Part shown: positions 10,732-20,499 of the stretch, piece by piece
How positions within the stretch are numbered: position 1 is the stretch's first letter
Layout: every line of letters begins with the position of its first letter
Source of the DNA: Pleurodeles waltl
Taxonomy: Eukaryota > Chordata > Amphibia > Caudata > Salamandridae
Assembly (NCBI RefSeq): GCF_031143425.1
Contig: NC_090442.1
Location: 425,089,776 to 425,153,775 of the forward strand
Length of the DNA stretch: 64,000 nt
Reading direction: 5' to 3'
Position numbers and translations under genes: made by a program
Notes under the pieces: model-generated
Told to the model about the DNA's origin: nothing
Seen by the model: only the letters and a program-made list of their open reading frames with translations
Databases searched by the model: none

Positions 10732-12538
10732 CCAAGCCCTGTCATATGACCTCAACGATGTCTTTAGTAAATCCGCTCGCGGCCCCAGTCCACAGAATCT
10801 CCACCATTGTGAACGAGATAGTGCAGCAGTGATATCATTATTCACACCAGGAACATAACAATCCTTGAACAAAACAATGAACTTCAAACAATAAAGCAAA
10901 AATATACGCAACAGCTTCAAACCTTTCTCATCCCGCGCTTTTTCTGAATTGACCAGATTCACCACTGTCTGGTTATCCACATTAAAAGCAACTCGCCGGT
11001 TCATAAAATTTCCCCCTCAAAATCAGAGCAACCACTAAAGGAAAAAACTCCAAAAAAGCAATATTGTGGTGTGCTGCTCTCCAAGCCTCAGGCCACGGCT
11101 CTGCCACCCAATGTCCATCCAAAAAAACACCAAAACCATGTGCACCAGCAACATCAGAAAAAATCTGCATTTGCCAATACAACCTTTCATCAACCGACAA
11201 CATGCTCACACCCTTGAAACCCCTCAATAAACAAACCCACACCCTCAAATCCACTTTAGCACCGGCCTGAAGCCAAATTCTGTGGTGCAGCAAAATTGCA
11301 CCTTTTACTGCAAAGCCAAGTTGCCTACAAAAAGCTCTCTCAACTCTCATTTAGTTAAGATGGCCGAATAAAGCTTGCACCTGTCGCAACTCCAGCTTAT
11401 CCTTGCAAACTACCTAATCCAACAAAGAAACCAACTTCTGCACCTTTTCTACTGGTAAACAAACTTCCAACTTCACTGAATCCAACTTAATTCCTAGAAA
11501 CATAATAGAAGTAGCAGGGCCTTAAGTCTTATCAGGAGCCAATAACACTCCCATCTCCTTCATGCATTCCTGAAAATCCACCAGGCCTCTGGTACATACA
11601 TTCAATCCTGATTCACCTACCAAGAAACAACCATCTAAGTAGTGAGTGACATTTCAGAAACATGTCTTTTGTTGAAAAAAACCATTGCATGAAACAACTA
11701 AAGGCTTCAAATAATGAACAAGAAACCGAACAACCCATTGGCAACATTCTATCCACAAATATCCGATCATCAAATTGAATCCCTAATAAAGAAAAATCCT
11801 CAGGATGAACTAGCAACAATCTAAAGGCAGACTGAATCTAACTTTGCCATTAAAGCATTCCTACCACAAGTATTGACCAATCTAGTAGCCTCATCCGCGA
11901 ATGTGTAACGAAATATGGAATCCTCTTGTGCAATAAAATCGTTGACTGACTCACCCGCTGGCCATGAGATGATGAATCAATCTAAACTCACCCTGTTGCT
12001 TCTTCGGCACCACTCCCAACGGTGAAATAGCCAAGTTAGGAATAGGCCAAAAATCGAATGGACCTACTATTCTACCAGCCATTAATTCCTCCTCCAATTT
12101 CCTCCTTAACACCTCTGGCTTCTCAGCTGCAGACTTCATGTTTTTTGCCCATCTGCGAACTTGCAGGCCTTGATAACATAACTCTCTGCATGCCTCCAAA
12201 GCACTGAACCAATGGATGTTTTGATCCACAGTTGGAGCAATTGTGTCTAAACTTCCACTGCAATCTTGTGCATGAACCTTTGTTAAAAGACCAACAGGGA
12301 CTATTCTGGGGGAATTGGCCTCTGACGGAATTACCCACCCCCACTTAGGTGGGACATCCTTAAAAGGGCTTATAAGGAACCAGGTGCTCACTAACTGTAT
12401 GTAAAGCTGGGACCATCTTAGAAGTAAGCAACCAGTGCATCCAAAGCTCATTGTCAATATCACCCCACTCTTTATCTGGAAATAGTGCCATCTGAGCTCT
12501 GAATTCTTCATTGTAGCTAAACTAACCAAACCCCCCAT
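10732..12538 (-). pseudogene. DIRS-like reverse transcriptase and RNase H
   Basis: RT begins near 12150 in the frame ending MASG (PNLAISPLGVVPKKQQGEFR, typical of the DIRS RT start). It continues at 11819-11613 with LLVHPEDFSLLGIQFDDRIF and LPMGCSVSCSLFEAF. Past a frameshift, the catalytic box reads THYLDG, so the second Asp of YLDD is Gly. A Leu-rich tail extends to about 11380. RNase H follows: 11350-10982 holds FSDVAGAHGFGVFLDG and 11004-10732 holds FNVDNQTVVNLVN and YVPGVNNDITAALSR. The last is the C-terminal DALSR-like signature with Ala for Asp. Several frameshifts are present. It is non-functional. Confidence 0.8.
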
Positions 12539-12600
12539 TGGCCATTTGAGCCTGTCTCACCACAACCATACATCGCTCTGGATGCATCTAACAATAAACA

Positions 12601-13266
12601 CTAGTGAAAATTAAAGATGCAGAAGTCCAATTTTTGATTTGGTCTCGATAGCTCCCATTCCTCCTCCTTGTTCCCTTCTTTTGCTTGTACCTCTCTGTGT
12701 AATAACTTGAAAACTTCAACAAACTCACCTTTACATATCTTGTCCTTCATAACCTTGGTGAGATGCACTCCCAAAGGTATCGACACCCCCATATACGACA
12801 ACTTTTTATTCTTCACACTACCTCCACCTGCCCCATCCTTACCTTGATCTGTTGTGGAAGATTCCCCCACACTCATCTACCTTACCATCCGTACTCCCAT
12901 CTTTTTGGACATTAACTTGTTTTTCTCTTTCTCTTTGTGTTCCCTTGTGCAGCGTATGCTCCCCATCATCACAAATTTCACCTTCCTCCATCTCCTGATC
13001 ATCCTCATAATCTAAGGTTTCATCATGTATTGCAAGCCCTGCATCCCCTAAATCAGTGCTCCAGCTGGTCGTTGGCATCACTGCTGCACCTGTGTCCTGA
13101 ATCCGCAGATTCACCGGGCCACTCCCTCAAAGTCAGGTCGTTCACTCCAGATACCATCCTATCTTCTGACCAATGTCCAGAAGGCGCTCAGACCTTCACC
13201 GGTGACACCAAACTTGATCTCCTTTCCATCGTCATCTTCTTCTTGGACAAATCTCCAGAGCCGTAA
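12601..13266 (-). pseudogene. DIRS-like upstream ORF (putative Gag), fragmentary
   Basis: Two overlapping minus-strand frames lie directly upstream of the RT. The 13114-12839 piece is strongly acidic (LDYEDDQEMEEGEICDD), and the 12876-12601 piece is basic/helical (SIPLGVHLTKVMKDKICKGE). They are separated by a frameshift. Position and the acidic patch fit the first ORF of DIRS elements. I recognise no Gag domain, so this rests mainly on context. Confidence 0.5.
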
Positions 13267-13399
13267 AGCCCCAGGGAATTGTCACACCCCCTTTTAACTA
13301 TCTCAGCCATCCTGTGCTGTGGCTCCAAACACAAGCCTTCACCCCGCATACTGCCCTCATCAACCTACATCTGCCATAATCTGATAAAACATTCTTCAC

Positions 13400-14150
13400 C
13401 CCCTACTGTGTTGTATAGCCATTTTAGTTATAGCTTAATGCACGTTATGTTAGCACACTAGGCCTGCCGCTGTGCACTTTATCCTATGTATATTTTATTC
13501 AGCTTTGTTTATTATATGAACAATAGCCACTTTTGTGGTCTTCTTTTTATTTCTCTCTATCTAGCTGTTCTTGCTTAGCTCAGCACTACGTTCTCAAACA
13601 AGACATTCTTTTTCACTCTGTGCTTCTTTCAAGGCTACAGTAAGTTAGGTTGCTGGTAAACGTTCTAAAACTTTTGTCTCTAGTATTCATAGAAAAACAC
13701 ACATCCTTACATAGGGACATTTTCTTAGAACATCAGCTGTTTTATTATAAAAACACTTCCATGTCCTTTACACGTTAGAGGGAGATTCCAGCCAGAGAAC
13801 CATGACTGTATGCTAATTGCTGAGCGCCTCGCTGCAGCTGCTTATGCAGACTTCAGGCCTTTGCTCAGGTATGGGGGATGATGTCTTCTCAGGGGAACCT
13901 AAAGGGCAGAACTAGAGCTTAACATGCTGTGCTCTATTATAGCCTAGGTAGGAATTAGTCTATTGACTCTAGTGACAATATGGTAGCATTATTCCTATGC
14001 TTCACTCTCCTTGTCACAATTCTAATTCAGTCATGCTGTATTGTCTTGGTTATTGCAGTACATTCTTTGTTATGTAAGATGCAGTCGCTTCATTAAAACC
14101 TTTTTGAAACATATACTGCCACTCTTTGTCATTGCGTATGTGAGACTAAT
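13400..14150 (+). other. LTR-like non-coding segment, A/T-rich
   Basis: The segment opens near TGTGTTGTATAGCC (about 13409), is A/T-rich, and carries ATTAAA at 14093 followed by a T-rich stretch and TTTGTCATTGCG, an arrangement like the R/U5 end of an LTR. It sits between ORF fragments on either side. No clean target duplication was found, so identity as a solo LTR is tentative. Confidence 0.3.
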
Positions 14151-14790
14151 ATAACTGAGAGAAACAGATGAGACATGAGTAACCACTATTTCGTTGAGAA
14201 GACAATTGTGTCATGCGCTCGGCTGCCCAATCATCCCTGCTCTTGGGTAGAGGTGAGGCACTGCTAGTAAGCCGGAGCAAAACCCGGATTGGGGCCACAG
14301 GTGTCACCTGTAGTGGGTTAATACTCAGTCTCCCACACCGCAGGCGATTCTGCTGCTCAAAATCCAGTAGTCTCATTAAAATAATGAGAGCCTGCGTGAC
14401 AACTGCTTGCTTGCCCATACGTTCAGGTCTCAAGACAAATTCAACTGGCACCATCCTACTCTCATCAACCTGCCATCTCTGTACTTTATTTACTATAGGG
14501 CTGACCCACCTGTTTAATATTTGTAAATCAGGGTGATACATCCCTTTAAATTGCTGCTCCTATGTATAAATTGACTCACCTGCCTTAAAAATGCCACCCT
14601 GTAAATTACCCTCCTCTTCCGAGTCCAAAATCATGATGGGCTTGTTGAATTCCATGAGGGCGGCCATCTTAGTTGCCTCACCCCAGGGTCTTTTCTCTAA
14701 AGAATCAGGCAGGCCCACTGCCTGACAAGCATCCCTAAACAGCCCTTCCTTGATCCCTATTCCTAGATCATAAAACGCATGCATGTTCAC
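14146..14790 (-). pseudogene. Unrecognised ORF fragments, possible DIRS Gag N-terminus
   Basis: The first frame (14790-14560) starts MNMHAFYDLGIGIKEGLFRD and ends in an acidic patch (MILDSEEEGNLQGG). After a stop, the 14541-14146 frame continues (NRWVSPIVNKVQRWQVDESR, then VPVEFVLRPERMGKQ). Both are on the strand of the DIRS-like element and upstream of its Gag-like ORF, so they are probably the start of that protein. I do not recognise a domain. The region to the left (13.4-14.15 kb) looks like an insertion that splits the gene. Confidence 0.4.
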
Positions 14791-15454
14791 AAACCGAGCC
14801 CCCTAGCGGCTCACTTGGCCCACCGCACCATTTCCATCGGGACCCCTGCCTCTGCCGCCCACACGCTGCCTCCCGGACATTCCCGTGCAGCGCAGCGGTC
14901 TATTCCCCGTACACATAGCACACTCTACAAATGCCTCAGATCCTTCGCCTTCACCAACAACTTTACTCTCCACGCGAATAAGTTAGGCCCGCCCGCTGGC
15001 CAGACACACTGAAGTTTATATTTCTTACCGCTGCGTACCGGCGAGACACAAGCCATTACTGCCGCAGCATACCATCAGCTGATGCTCACTTGGGCCTTTT
15101 TAATCCCACCCACGCCTGCTCTTAAACCCCTGCCTGTAATAGATCCTCCCTACCTTCCTCTAATTAAACCTTCAATGCCTCCACATCTTAACTACCGTGT
15201 GCCATTATCCCCGTTCAAATAGACTGAAACTGAAACTGTCAAACAAAACTGAAACTCTAAGGCCTACCTCCTACACTCAGAACAACCATGGCCTGACTCT
15301 TTGGGGTGTGACACGGCTAAAAGAGGCCGCCCATACTATACATAGCCTACCTTAAGCCCCACCCTACTTACACTTACAACCAATGACATGACCCGCCTGG
15401 TGGATTGCACCAGCAATGCCCGAAATGCCAGTGGCGAGACTGGGTGAGCACCTG

Positions 15455-15714
15455 TGTAGTGGCAGGTATGAAGGATGCGAGGGAGGCAGATTTCATGTTA
15501 ATATCTTTTATTCTTGCCACAAGAAAATAAGGCCCACGAGCCGCCGGCCGGCCGCAACACCGCGCTTTGTTCGCGCCTCTGCCTTTCCGCCGCGCCGCCC
15601 CCTGACGTCACGACCGTCCTCGTTACAGATTGGTCGTGGCGTCATGAGGCGTCTAAACATAGAAGACAGACTAGCTCTGTCCCTCCGGCCTCGTGCGTTA
15701 ACTCACGTACGACA
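15455..15714 (-). repeat. 3' LTR of the Gypsy element
   Basis: This 260-bp copy is identical to the LTR at 20235-20494. The minus-strand AATAAA at 15507-15512 is the likely poly(A) signal of the element's RNA, and TGACGTCA is at 15603-15610. Plus-strand open frames in both LTRs (from 15416 and 20205) are accidental. Confidence 0.95.
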
Positions 15715-15725
15715 TCTCCCTTTTC
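15715..15725 (-). promoter_or_regulatory. Polypurine tract of the Gypsy element
   Basis: The minus strand reads GAAAAGGGAGA directly before the 3' LTR. This is the standard position for the primer of plus-strand DNA synthesis. Confidence 0.85.
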
Positions 15726-15750
15726 AACAGAACAAGAAACTTAAGGAACT

Positions 15751-18700
15751 TCACCTCATAACAAAATCTTCGAACCTCTTGGGTGCTCGGATACGCCTAA
15801 TTGGCCTGCTCGGAGTAACATACTGAAGTGAATTCGCCTTGACGGCGCACGCATCCTCTAGGCTTGACCCCATTACATTGTGACTGTCGCTCTCCACAGA
15901 TTCGGGCCTGCAGCCATTCTGTCCTGAGGCAGCCGTCAAGCCACGCCATGCCTTCTCGCATCGCTCCGCACTCCCCTGTCCACTTATTCCTGGCCTGGAA
16001 GGCGTATTCACACATTCCTCCTCATCAATGACTACATCCCTGGCTTCATGAGTTTGCCACTCGTCAACATCATCCGTGCCTTCGGCCCCATCCACACGGA
16101 CATCTTTCATGATGATTTTCTCTTGCCCAGCCTTGAGCCTAACTATGTCGTCCTTGCTCCGCCACCCCGCTCCTTCCAGGCAGACTGCCCCTCTTGTCAC
16201 TCCTTGCACACGCACCGGGGTTTGAAACACAGACTCCCCCTTCATCACCCTGTTGGGTTTCTTCACCAATACCCAATCCCCTTGCGCTATATTTTTAGTT
16301 TTGGCTCTATTCACCATGTCAGCGTACCTCTTATTGTTTTCCTGTTTGGCCACTATTCTTGCTTTGACTCTCAATCTCTCGTCAGATTCTGCCTCAATTT
16401 CCCGGTTCATGTCATACCACTTATTGAATTTGGGGGTAAGCTCACTCATGCATCTTCTCCCTCTCATCAAATAAAACGGAGTGTGTCCAGTAACCTCACT
16501 GGGCGTGTTGTGGAAAGTGTTCACCTTGTCCGCCAGAAACGCTTTCAAATTCATGTTGGAAGCGATCGCCTGTTGCACGCCCTCTTTGAGGAATCTATTC
16601 ATACGCTCAACCTGCCCATTGCTCTTCGGGCTGTACAGCGGGGTTTTCTCCTGCTTAATCCCCAACCTGGACAGAAAATCCGTCATCCGCCTGGACACTA
16701 ACTGGGTGCCGTTGTCCGACACCATGATCTTCGGCTGTCCCTCAATCGCGAAAATTTTCGTCAATGCCTTGATCACTCGTTCAGTGGTAACTTCCCTGAC
16801 GAACTTGTAGTGAATCCATTTGGAGAAGTAATCCGTAAGGACGATGAGATGTCTACACTCGTCAGGTAGCCTTGTAAATGGGCCCGCAAAATCAATGGCA
16901 ATCTTGTTCCACGGGCCGGCAGGTATGTCCACCAGCTGCAACTCTCCTTTTGTCGTCTTCCAGTGCTTATCGGCCCTTAAGCACGGTTCACACCGATCAA
17001 TGAATCTGCTGACATCGCTGCACATCCCTGGCCACCAGTAGTACTGCTTGAGGAGATTCTTTGTAGCGGTATTGCCCGGGTGGCCTTTATGGGCACTCCT
17101 GATTAGCTTGTCTCTTAAACTTTCCGGAGGTACAAACAGCTTGTGTCTCTTCACAAAGCCGCCTTCGATGGTGAGTTCGGGACTAATCTGTTGGAAACTT
17201 CTGAGTGCCCCGTGCAAGTTCCGGATGGGGGGCCAATGAGCCTTCATGTGGTCCATCACCCTCCGCATAGTCCCGTCCTTCTCCTGAGCCGTCAACCATT
17301 CTTCCTCTGATATGGATCCCTCGCACATGGCTGTTGCGTCAACCATTGCCACAACGCACTCCGTGTCGTCCAGGGAATCATTCTCCTCGTCTGGGATCGG
17401 TATGCGAGATAGGCAATCCGCCCTGCAGTTGAGGCCCCCTTTGATGTGTCTGACGGTGAAGTGATATTCTTGCAACTTAGACAGTAGACGTAGGAGCCTA
17501 GAGCCGGCTTTGCCATTGCCACGTCCTTCACCGTCCATCATGTATATCAAGGGTTTGTGGTCGGTGACTAATTCGAACTCCCTGCCCCACAAATAATTTC
17601 TCAGTTTCTCCACGGCCCAGACGCACGCGAGCGTCTCCCGCTCGATGGTGCTGTAGTGCTTCTCTGCTTTGCTCAATGACCGCGATATGAATGCAACAGT
17701 GTTCTCCTTCTTCCCTTGGAATTGGCAGAATACTGCACCGATTCCCTTGGCACTGGCGTCAACCGTGATTACATTCCGGAGGTCCTTGTTGTACGGTCGT
17801 AATACTGGGGCCGCGGCGATTGCCTGTTTGACGGATTCGAAGGCAGCGCTTTGTTCTTGTGTCCACGTATACTTTTCGTTCTTCCGTAGCAGTTTCCTTA
17901 GAGGCTCCACAGTGGTTGCGTATCCTTGCATGAACTTGGAATAGTATTCGCTGAGTCCCAGGAACGATCGCAAGGCGTCTTTGTCTCCTGGGCAAGGGGC
18001 ATCTCGTACGGCCCTCACTAAATCATCTTTCGGCGCGATGCCATTTGGGGTAAGCACGTGCCCTAAGTATTCTATCTTGTCTTTCATGAATTTGCACTTG
18101 TCTTTGGAGACTGTCATCCCCCTTTTTTGTAGCACCTCCAACACTCTGCGCAGCAGTTCTAAGTGCCCCTTCTCGTCTTCCGTGTGTATCAGAATGTCGT
18201 CCTGAAATGCTTCAACCCCCTTCATATCGCAGAAGAGGAGGTCCATTAGCTTTTGAAAGACGCCCGAGGCCGATGCAAGGCCGAATGGAAGACGAATGTA
18301 CCTGTATGCTCCAAACGGGGTAATAAAGGTGGTAAGTTCCTTGGATTCCTCCGTGAGACGTACTTGGTGGTATGCAGACTTCAGGTCTATCAGGGTGAAA
18401 AACTTCGATCCTGCTGTGGCCGACAATATCTCCTGAATGTTGGGCAGTGGGTGGCAGTTCACCAGGATATTTCTGTTCAGTGATCGCAGGTCTACACACA
18501 GCCGAATGTCCCCTGTCCTCTTCTTCTTGGACACCACGATTGCGGACACCCATTCTGATGCACCTGCTTCCTCTATTACTCCTTCCCTTTTCAGCTTATG
18601 AAGAACAGCCTTAAGCTCCCCCCTTACTGAAAGAGGAATTGTTCTGACTTTGTGTTTTATGGGTAGGGCACCCTTTTTTAGCCGTATGGCATGCACAAAT

Positions 18701-20085
18701 CCTCTTACACACCCTACCTTGTTTCCAAAAACGGAGTCAAACATTTCGAGGACCTCAGCTAATCCATCATGTAAATCATCAGGCTGCACATAATTGACCC
18801 AGTCATCTCTCAGAACTATGGGATCTTCTGCCCCAGGGACTAGCATCACACCTAGCTTCGCCAGGTCCTTCCATCCTACAAGGCTCCTCCCATTTTCAGC
18901 CACATATATCTTTGTTCTCACAGTGCGCCCTCGAAAGGTGAGGGAGTCCCAGAAGTAACCTTTCATCACTATGTCGTGTTCCCCGAAGGCCTTTGGACTC
19001 ACATCCGTCTCGTGCAGTCGTACATCTTGCCACTTCGAACCAAATGTTCTATCAGAGATCAGGGTAAGGGGGGAACCAGAATCAGCCGTAAATGGCAATT
19101 TTATCACACCAATCATGACGGAGCCAATGGGACCCTTCACTCTACCGTCCTCACCATCAATGGACAACACCATGTCCGCATCCGCATCAGTATCATTCTC
19201 GCTTACCGAGCTCACTTTCATGCCCGTATTATATTTTTTTGCTTTGCATACTGCCGCAAAGGGGCCCAACTTCCTGCATTTAGAACAGCTTTTGTGCACG
19301 GCAGGGCAGGCCCTGCTATCCGCTAAGTGATCTTTTGACCCACATCTATAACAGACGAGCTGCCTCTTGCCTCCCCCTCTATCACTCGCTGCCCTTTCTG
19401 AATTTCCGGGCACATGTTTACGGCTGTCCTGTACATAGAACACATTTGAAGCCTGACTAGTGTTCGCCAGTTCCTTGAAAGATACCATGGAGCGTTCCAC
19501 TGCCTTTGCAATGGCAATTACGTCCTTCAGCGAAGGATTCCTGCATGAAAGCAAACGTTCCTGCACTTTCTTTGAATGGCAGTAGAACACCACCTGGTCT
19601 CTAATGTACGTATCAGTCATCACTGCAAATTCACAATCTTGAGCTAGAACACGTAGACATGCAATATACTCCTCGATAGTCTCTCCTTCCTCTTGTTTCC
19701 GCAGTGCGAATTTATGGCGCCCCACCATGATGTTGCACTCCTCTGCATACTGCAACTCAAGCCGCCGTACAGCCTCCTGGTACTCATTCAGCGGAGCTGT
19801 GGCTCCATGGGGATTCACATATACCGGCAGGCTATCGAAAACCTCTTGTCCAGCCTTCCCCAACAGTCCGAATAACAAAGACTTTTTCCGTTCGGGGCTA
19901 TACCCCTGACCATCAATTGAGATAATATAGTTCTCAAATGCGCTCAGCCATCCTTTCCACTTCATGCATGGCTTACCAGGAGAGTCCAGGAAGAGAGGAG
20001 GTACGCAGATATGACCTGTCTGCGACATGGCCGGAAAGCGGGAGGCTACTGGGCTGCGCAGAACGGTAGGAGTCGTCAAAGTCAA
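15751..20085 (-). CDS. gag-pol: Gypsy gag-pol polyprotein, intact 1444 residues
   Basis: A single frame makes all proteins for reverse transcription and integration. Residues 1-230 are capsid-like Gag. A Cys/His region lies at 245-280: C245-X2-C248-X4-H253-X6-C260, then C267-X2-C270 with Pro at the position where the second knuckle should have His. The protease is ADSG at 334-337. The reverse transcriptase (about 480-680) has LIDLKSAYHQV, LPFGLASASG and FQDD at 627-630. RNase H has D776, E817 and D842. The integrase zinc region ends in CEPC (1032-1035) and the catalytic core has D1065, D1124 and E1160, an exact DD35E. A basic tail follows with no chromodomain seen. Gag and Pol share one frame with no shift. 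All visible enzyme residues are intact, so this copy may be active. The ATG at 20085 is the first after the primer site. Confidence 0.95.
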   Translation of the reverse strand: MTLTTPTVLRSPVASRFPAMSQTGHICVPPLFLDSPGKPCMKWKGWLSAFENYIISIDGQGYSPERKKSLLFGLLGKAGQEVFDSLPVYVNPHGATAPLNEYQEAVRRLELQYAEECNIMVGRHKFALRKQEEGETIEEYIACLRVLAQDCEFAVMTDTYIRDQVVFYCHSKKVQERLLSCRNPSLKDVIAIAKAVERSMVSFKELANTSQASNVFYVQDSRKHVPGNSERAASDRGGGKRQLVCYRCGSKDHLADSRACPAVHKSCSKCRKLGPFAAVCKAKKYNTGMKVSSVSENDTDADADMVLSIDGEDGRVKGPIGSVMIGVIKLPFTADSGSPLTLISDRTFGSKWQDVRLHETDVSPKAFGEHDIVMKGYFWDSLTFRGRTVRTKIYVAENGRSLVGWKDLAKLGVMLVPGAEDPIVLRDDWVNYVQPDDLHDGLAEVLEMFDSVFGNKVGCVRGFVHAIRLKKGALPIKHKVRTIPLSVRGELKAVLHKLKREGVIEEAGASEWVSAIVVSKKKRTGDIRLCVDLRSLNRNILVNCHPLPNIQEILSATAGSKFFTLIDLKSAYHQVRLTEESKELTTFITPFGAYRYIRLPFGLASASGVFQKLMDLLFCDMKGVEAFQDDILIHTEDEKGHLELLRRVLEVLQKRGMTVSKDKCKFMKDKIEYLGHVLTPNGIAPKDDLVRAVRDAPCPGDKDALRSFLGLSEYYSKFMQGYATTVEPLRKLLRKNEKYTWTQEQSAAFESVKQAIAAAPVLRPYNKDLRNVITVDASAKGIGAVFCQFQGKKENTVAFISRSLSKAEKHYSTIERETLACVWAVEKLRNYLWGREFELVTDHKPLIYMMDGEGRGNGKAGSRLLRLLSKLQEYHFTVRHIKGGLNCRADCLSRIPIPDEENDSLDDTECVVAMVDATAMCEGSISEEEWLTAQEKDGTMRRVMDHMKAHWPPIRNLHGALRSFQQISPELTIEGGFVKRHKLFVPPESLRDKLIRSAHKGHPGNTATKNLLKQYYWWPGMCSDVSRFIDRCEPCLRADKHWKTTKGELQLVDIPAGPWNKIAIDFAGPFTRLPDECRHLIVLTDYFSKWIHYKFVREVTTERVIKALTKIFAIEGQPKIMVSDNGTQLVSRRMTDFLSRLGIKQEKTPLYSPKSNGQVERMNRFLKEGVQQAIASNMNLKAFLADKVNTFHNTPSEVTGHTPFYLMRGRRCMSELTPKFNKWYDMNREIEAESDERLRVKARIVAKQENNKRYADMVNRAKTKNIAQGDWVLVKKPNRVMKGESVFQTPVRVQGVTRGAVCLEGAGWRSKDDIVRLKAGQEKIIMKDVRVDGAEGTDDVDEWQTHEARDVVIDEEECVNTPSRPGISGQGSAERCEKAWRGLTAASGQNGCRPESVESDSHNVMGSSLEDACAVKANSLQYVTPSRPIRRIRAPKRFEDFVMR

Positions 20086-20219
20086 TCGTGTGGAGACCGC
20101 AGCATCAGCGCCTTAGGGGTTGCACGTAGTCCCCAGTGAAGAGATATCAGCGCTTTCCACTGGCCTCCCGAAACACCAGGTAAGGTGGGCTACACTCGTG
20201 GGCCTTGGTAGAAGCTGTG

Positions 20220-20232
20220 ACCCTCGTCGCCA
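20220..20232 (-). promoter_or_regulatory. Primer-binding site, tRNA-Ser type
   Basis: Two bases inside the 5' LTR the minus strand reads TGGCGACGAGGGT. The first 11 bases are complementary to the 3' end of vertebrate tRNA-Ser(GCT), whose acceptor end reads CCTCGTCG plus CCA. This is where minus-strand DNA synthesis would start. Confidence 0.8.
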
Positions 20233-20234
20233 TT

Positions 20235-20494
20235 TGTAGTGGCAGGTATGAAGGATGCGAGGGAGGCAGATTTCATGTTAATATCTTTTATTCTTGCCAC
20301 AAGAAAATAAGGCCCACGAGCCGCCGGCCGGCCGCAACACCGCGCTTTGTTCGCGCCTCTGCCTTTCCGCCGCGCCGCCCCCTGACGTCACGACCGTCCT
20401 CGTTACAGATTGGTCGTGGCGTCATGAGGCGTCTAAACATAGAAGACAGACTAGCTCTGTCCCTCCGGCCTCGTGCGTTAACTCACGTACGACA
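20235..20494 (-). repeat. 5' LTR of the Gypsy element
   Basis: The element reads on the minus strand, so this right-hand LTR is the 5' one and should hold the promoter. It begins TGTCGTACGTG on the minus strand and contains a perfect CRE-like palindrome TGACGTCA (20383-20390), GC-rich sequence, and AATAAA on the minus strand (20287-20292). It is identical to the 15455-15714 copy. Confidence 0.95.
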
Positions 20495-20499
20495 ACCTG

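Larger units (their letters stand above)
9500..13266 (-). mobile_element. DIRS-like tyrosine-recombinase retrotransposon, decayed
   Basis: On the minus strand the order is a Gag-like acidic ORF (13.3-12.6 kb), reverse transcriptase (12.5-11.4 kb), RNase H (11.35-10.73 kb), then the start of a tyrosine recombinase (10.26-9.84 kb). This is the order known for DIRS elements, which integrate with a recombinase and not with a DDE integrase. A 471-bp hAT-type MITE splits the coding region between RNase H and recombinase. The reverse transcriptase catalytic box and the recombinase arginine are both mutated, so the copy is dead. Its outer limits are uncertain. Confidence 0.8.
13280..15313 (-). mobile_element. 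DIRS-like unit with inverted terminal sequences
   Basis: TGTCACACCCC at 13280-13290 is exactly inverted at 15303-15313, with no direct duplication outside it (GGAAT versus CGGCT). Lack of a duplication fits elements inserted by a tyrosine recombinase. On the minus strand, reading from 15313, there is about 500 bp of GC-rich leader, then the ORF fragments at 14790-14146. It lies directly upstream of the DIRS-like coding region at 13.3-9.5 kb. So this may be that element's 5' part plus a rearrangement, or a separate internally deleted copy. I cannot decide between the two. Confidence 0.45.
15455..20494 (-). mobile_element. Complete Ty3/Gypsy LTR retrotransposon with identical LTRs
   Basis: The 5040-bp element is flanked by a perfect 5-bp duplication ACCTG (15450-15454 and 20495-20499). 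The 260-bp LTRs read identically base for base, begin TG and end CA. A primer-binding site next to the 5' LTR and a purine tract next to the 3' LTR are intact, and a single 1444-codon gag-pol frame is uninterrupted. Identical LTRs mean insertion so recent that no mutations have accumulated. There is no env-like frame. The tRNA-Ser primer and absence of a chromodomain suggest a mag-like lineage (inference). Confidence 0.97.

Noticed and set aside
15416..15826. Plus-strand open frame of 136 codons, nearly repeated at 20205-20612
   Set aside because: It is the antisense of the Gypsy LTR; the two copies match only because the LTRs are identical.
16048..16701. 217-codon plus-strand open frame and other plus-strand frames at 15.8-20.1 kb
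   Set aside because: Shadows of the intact gag-pol frame on the minus strand.
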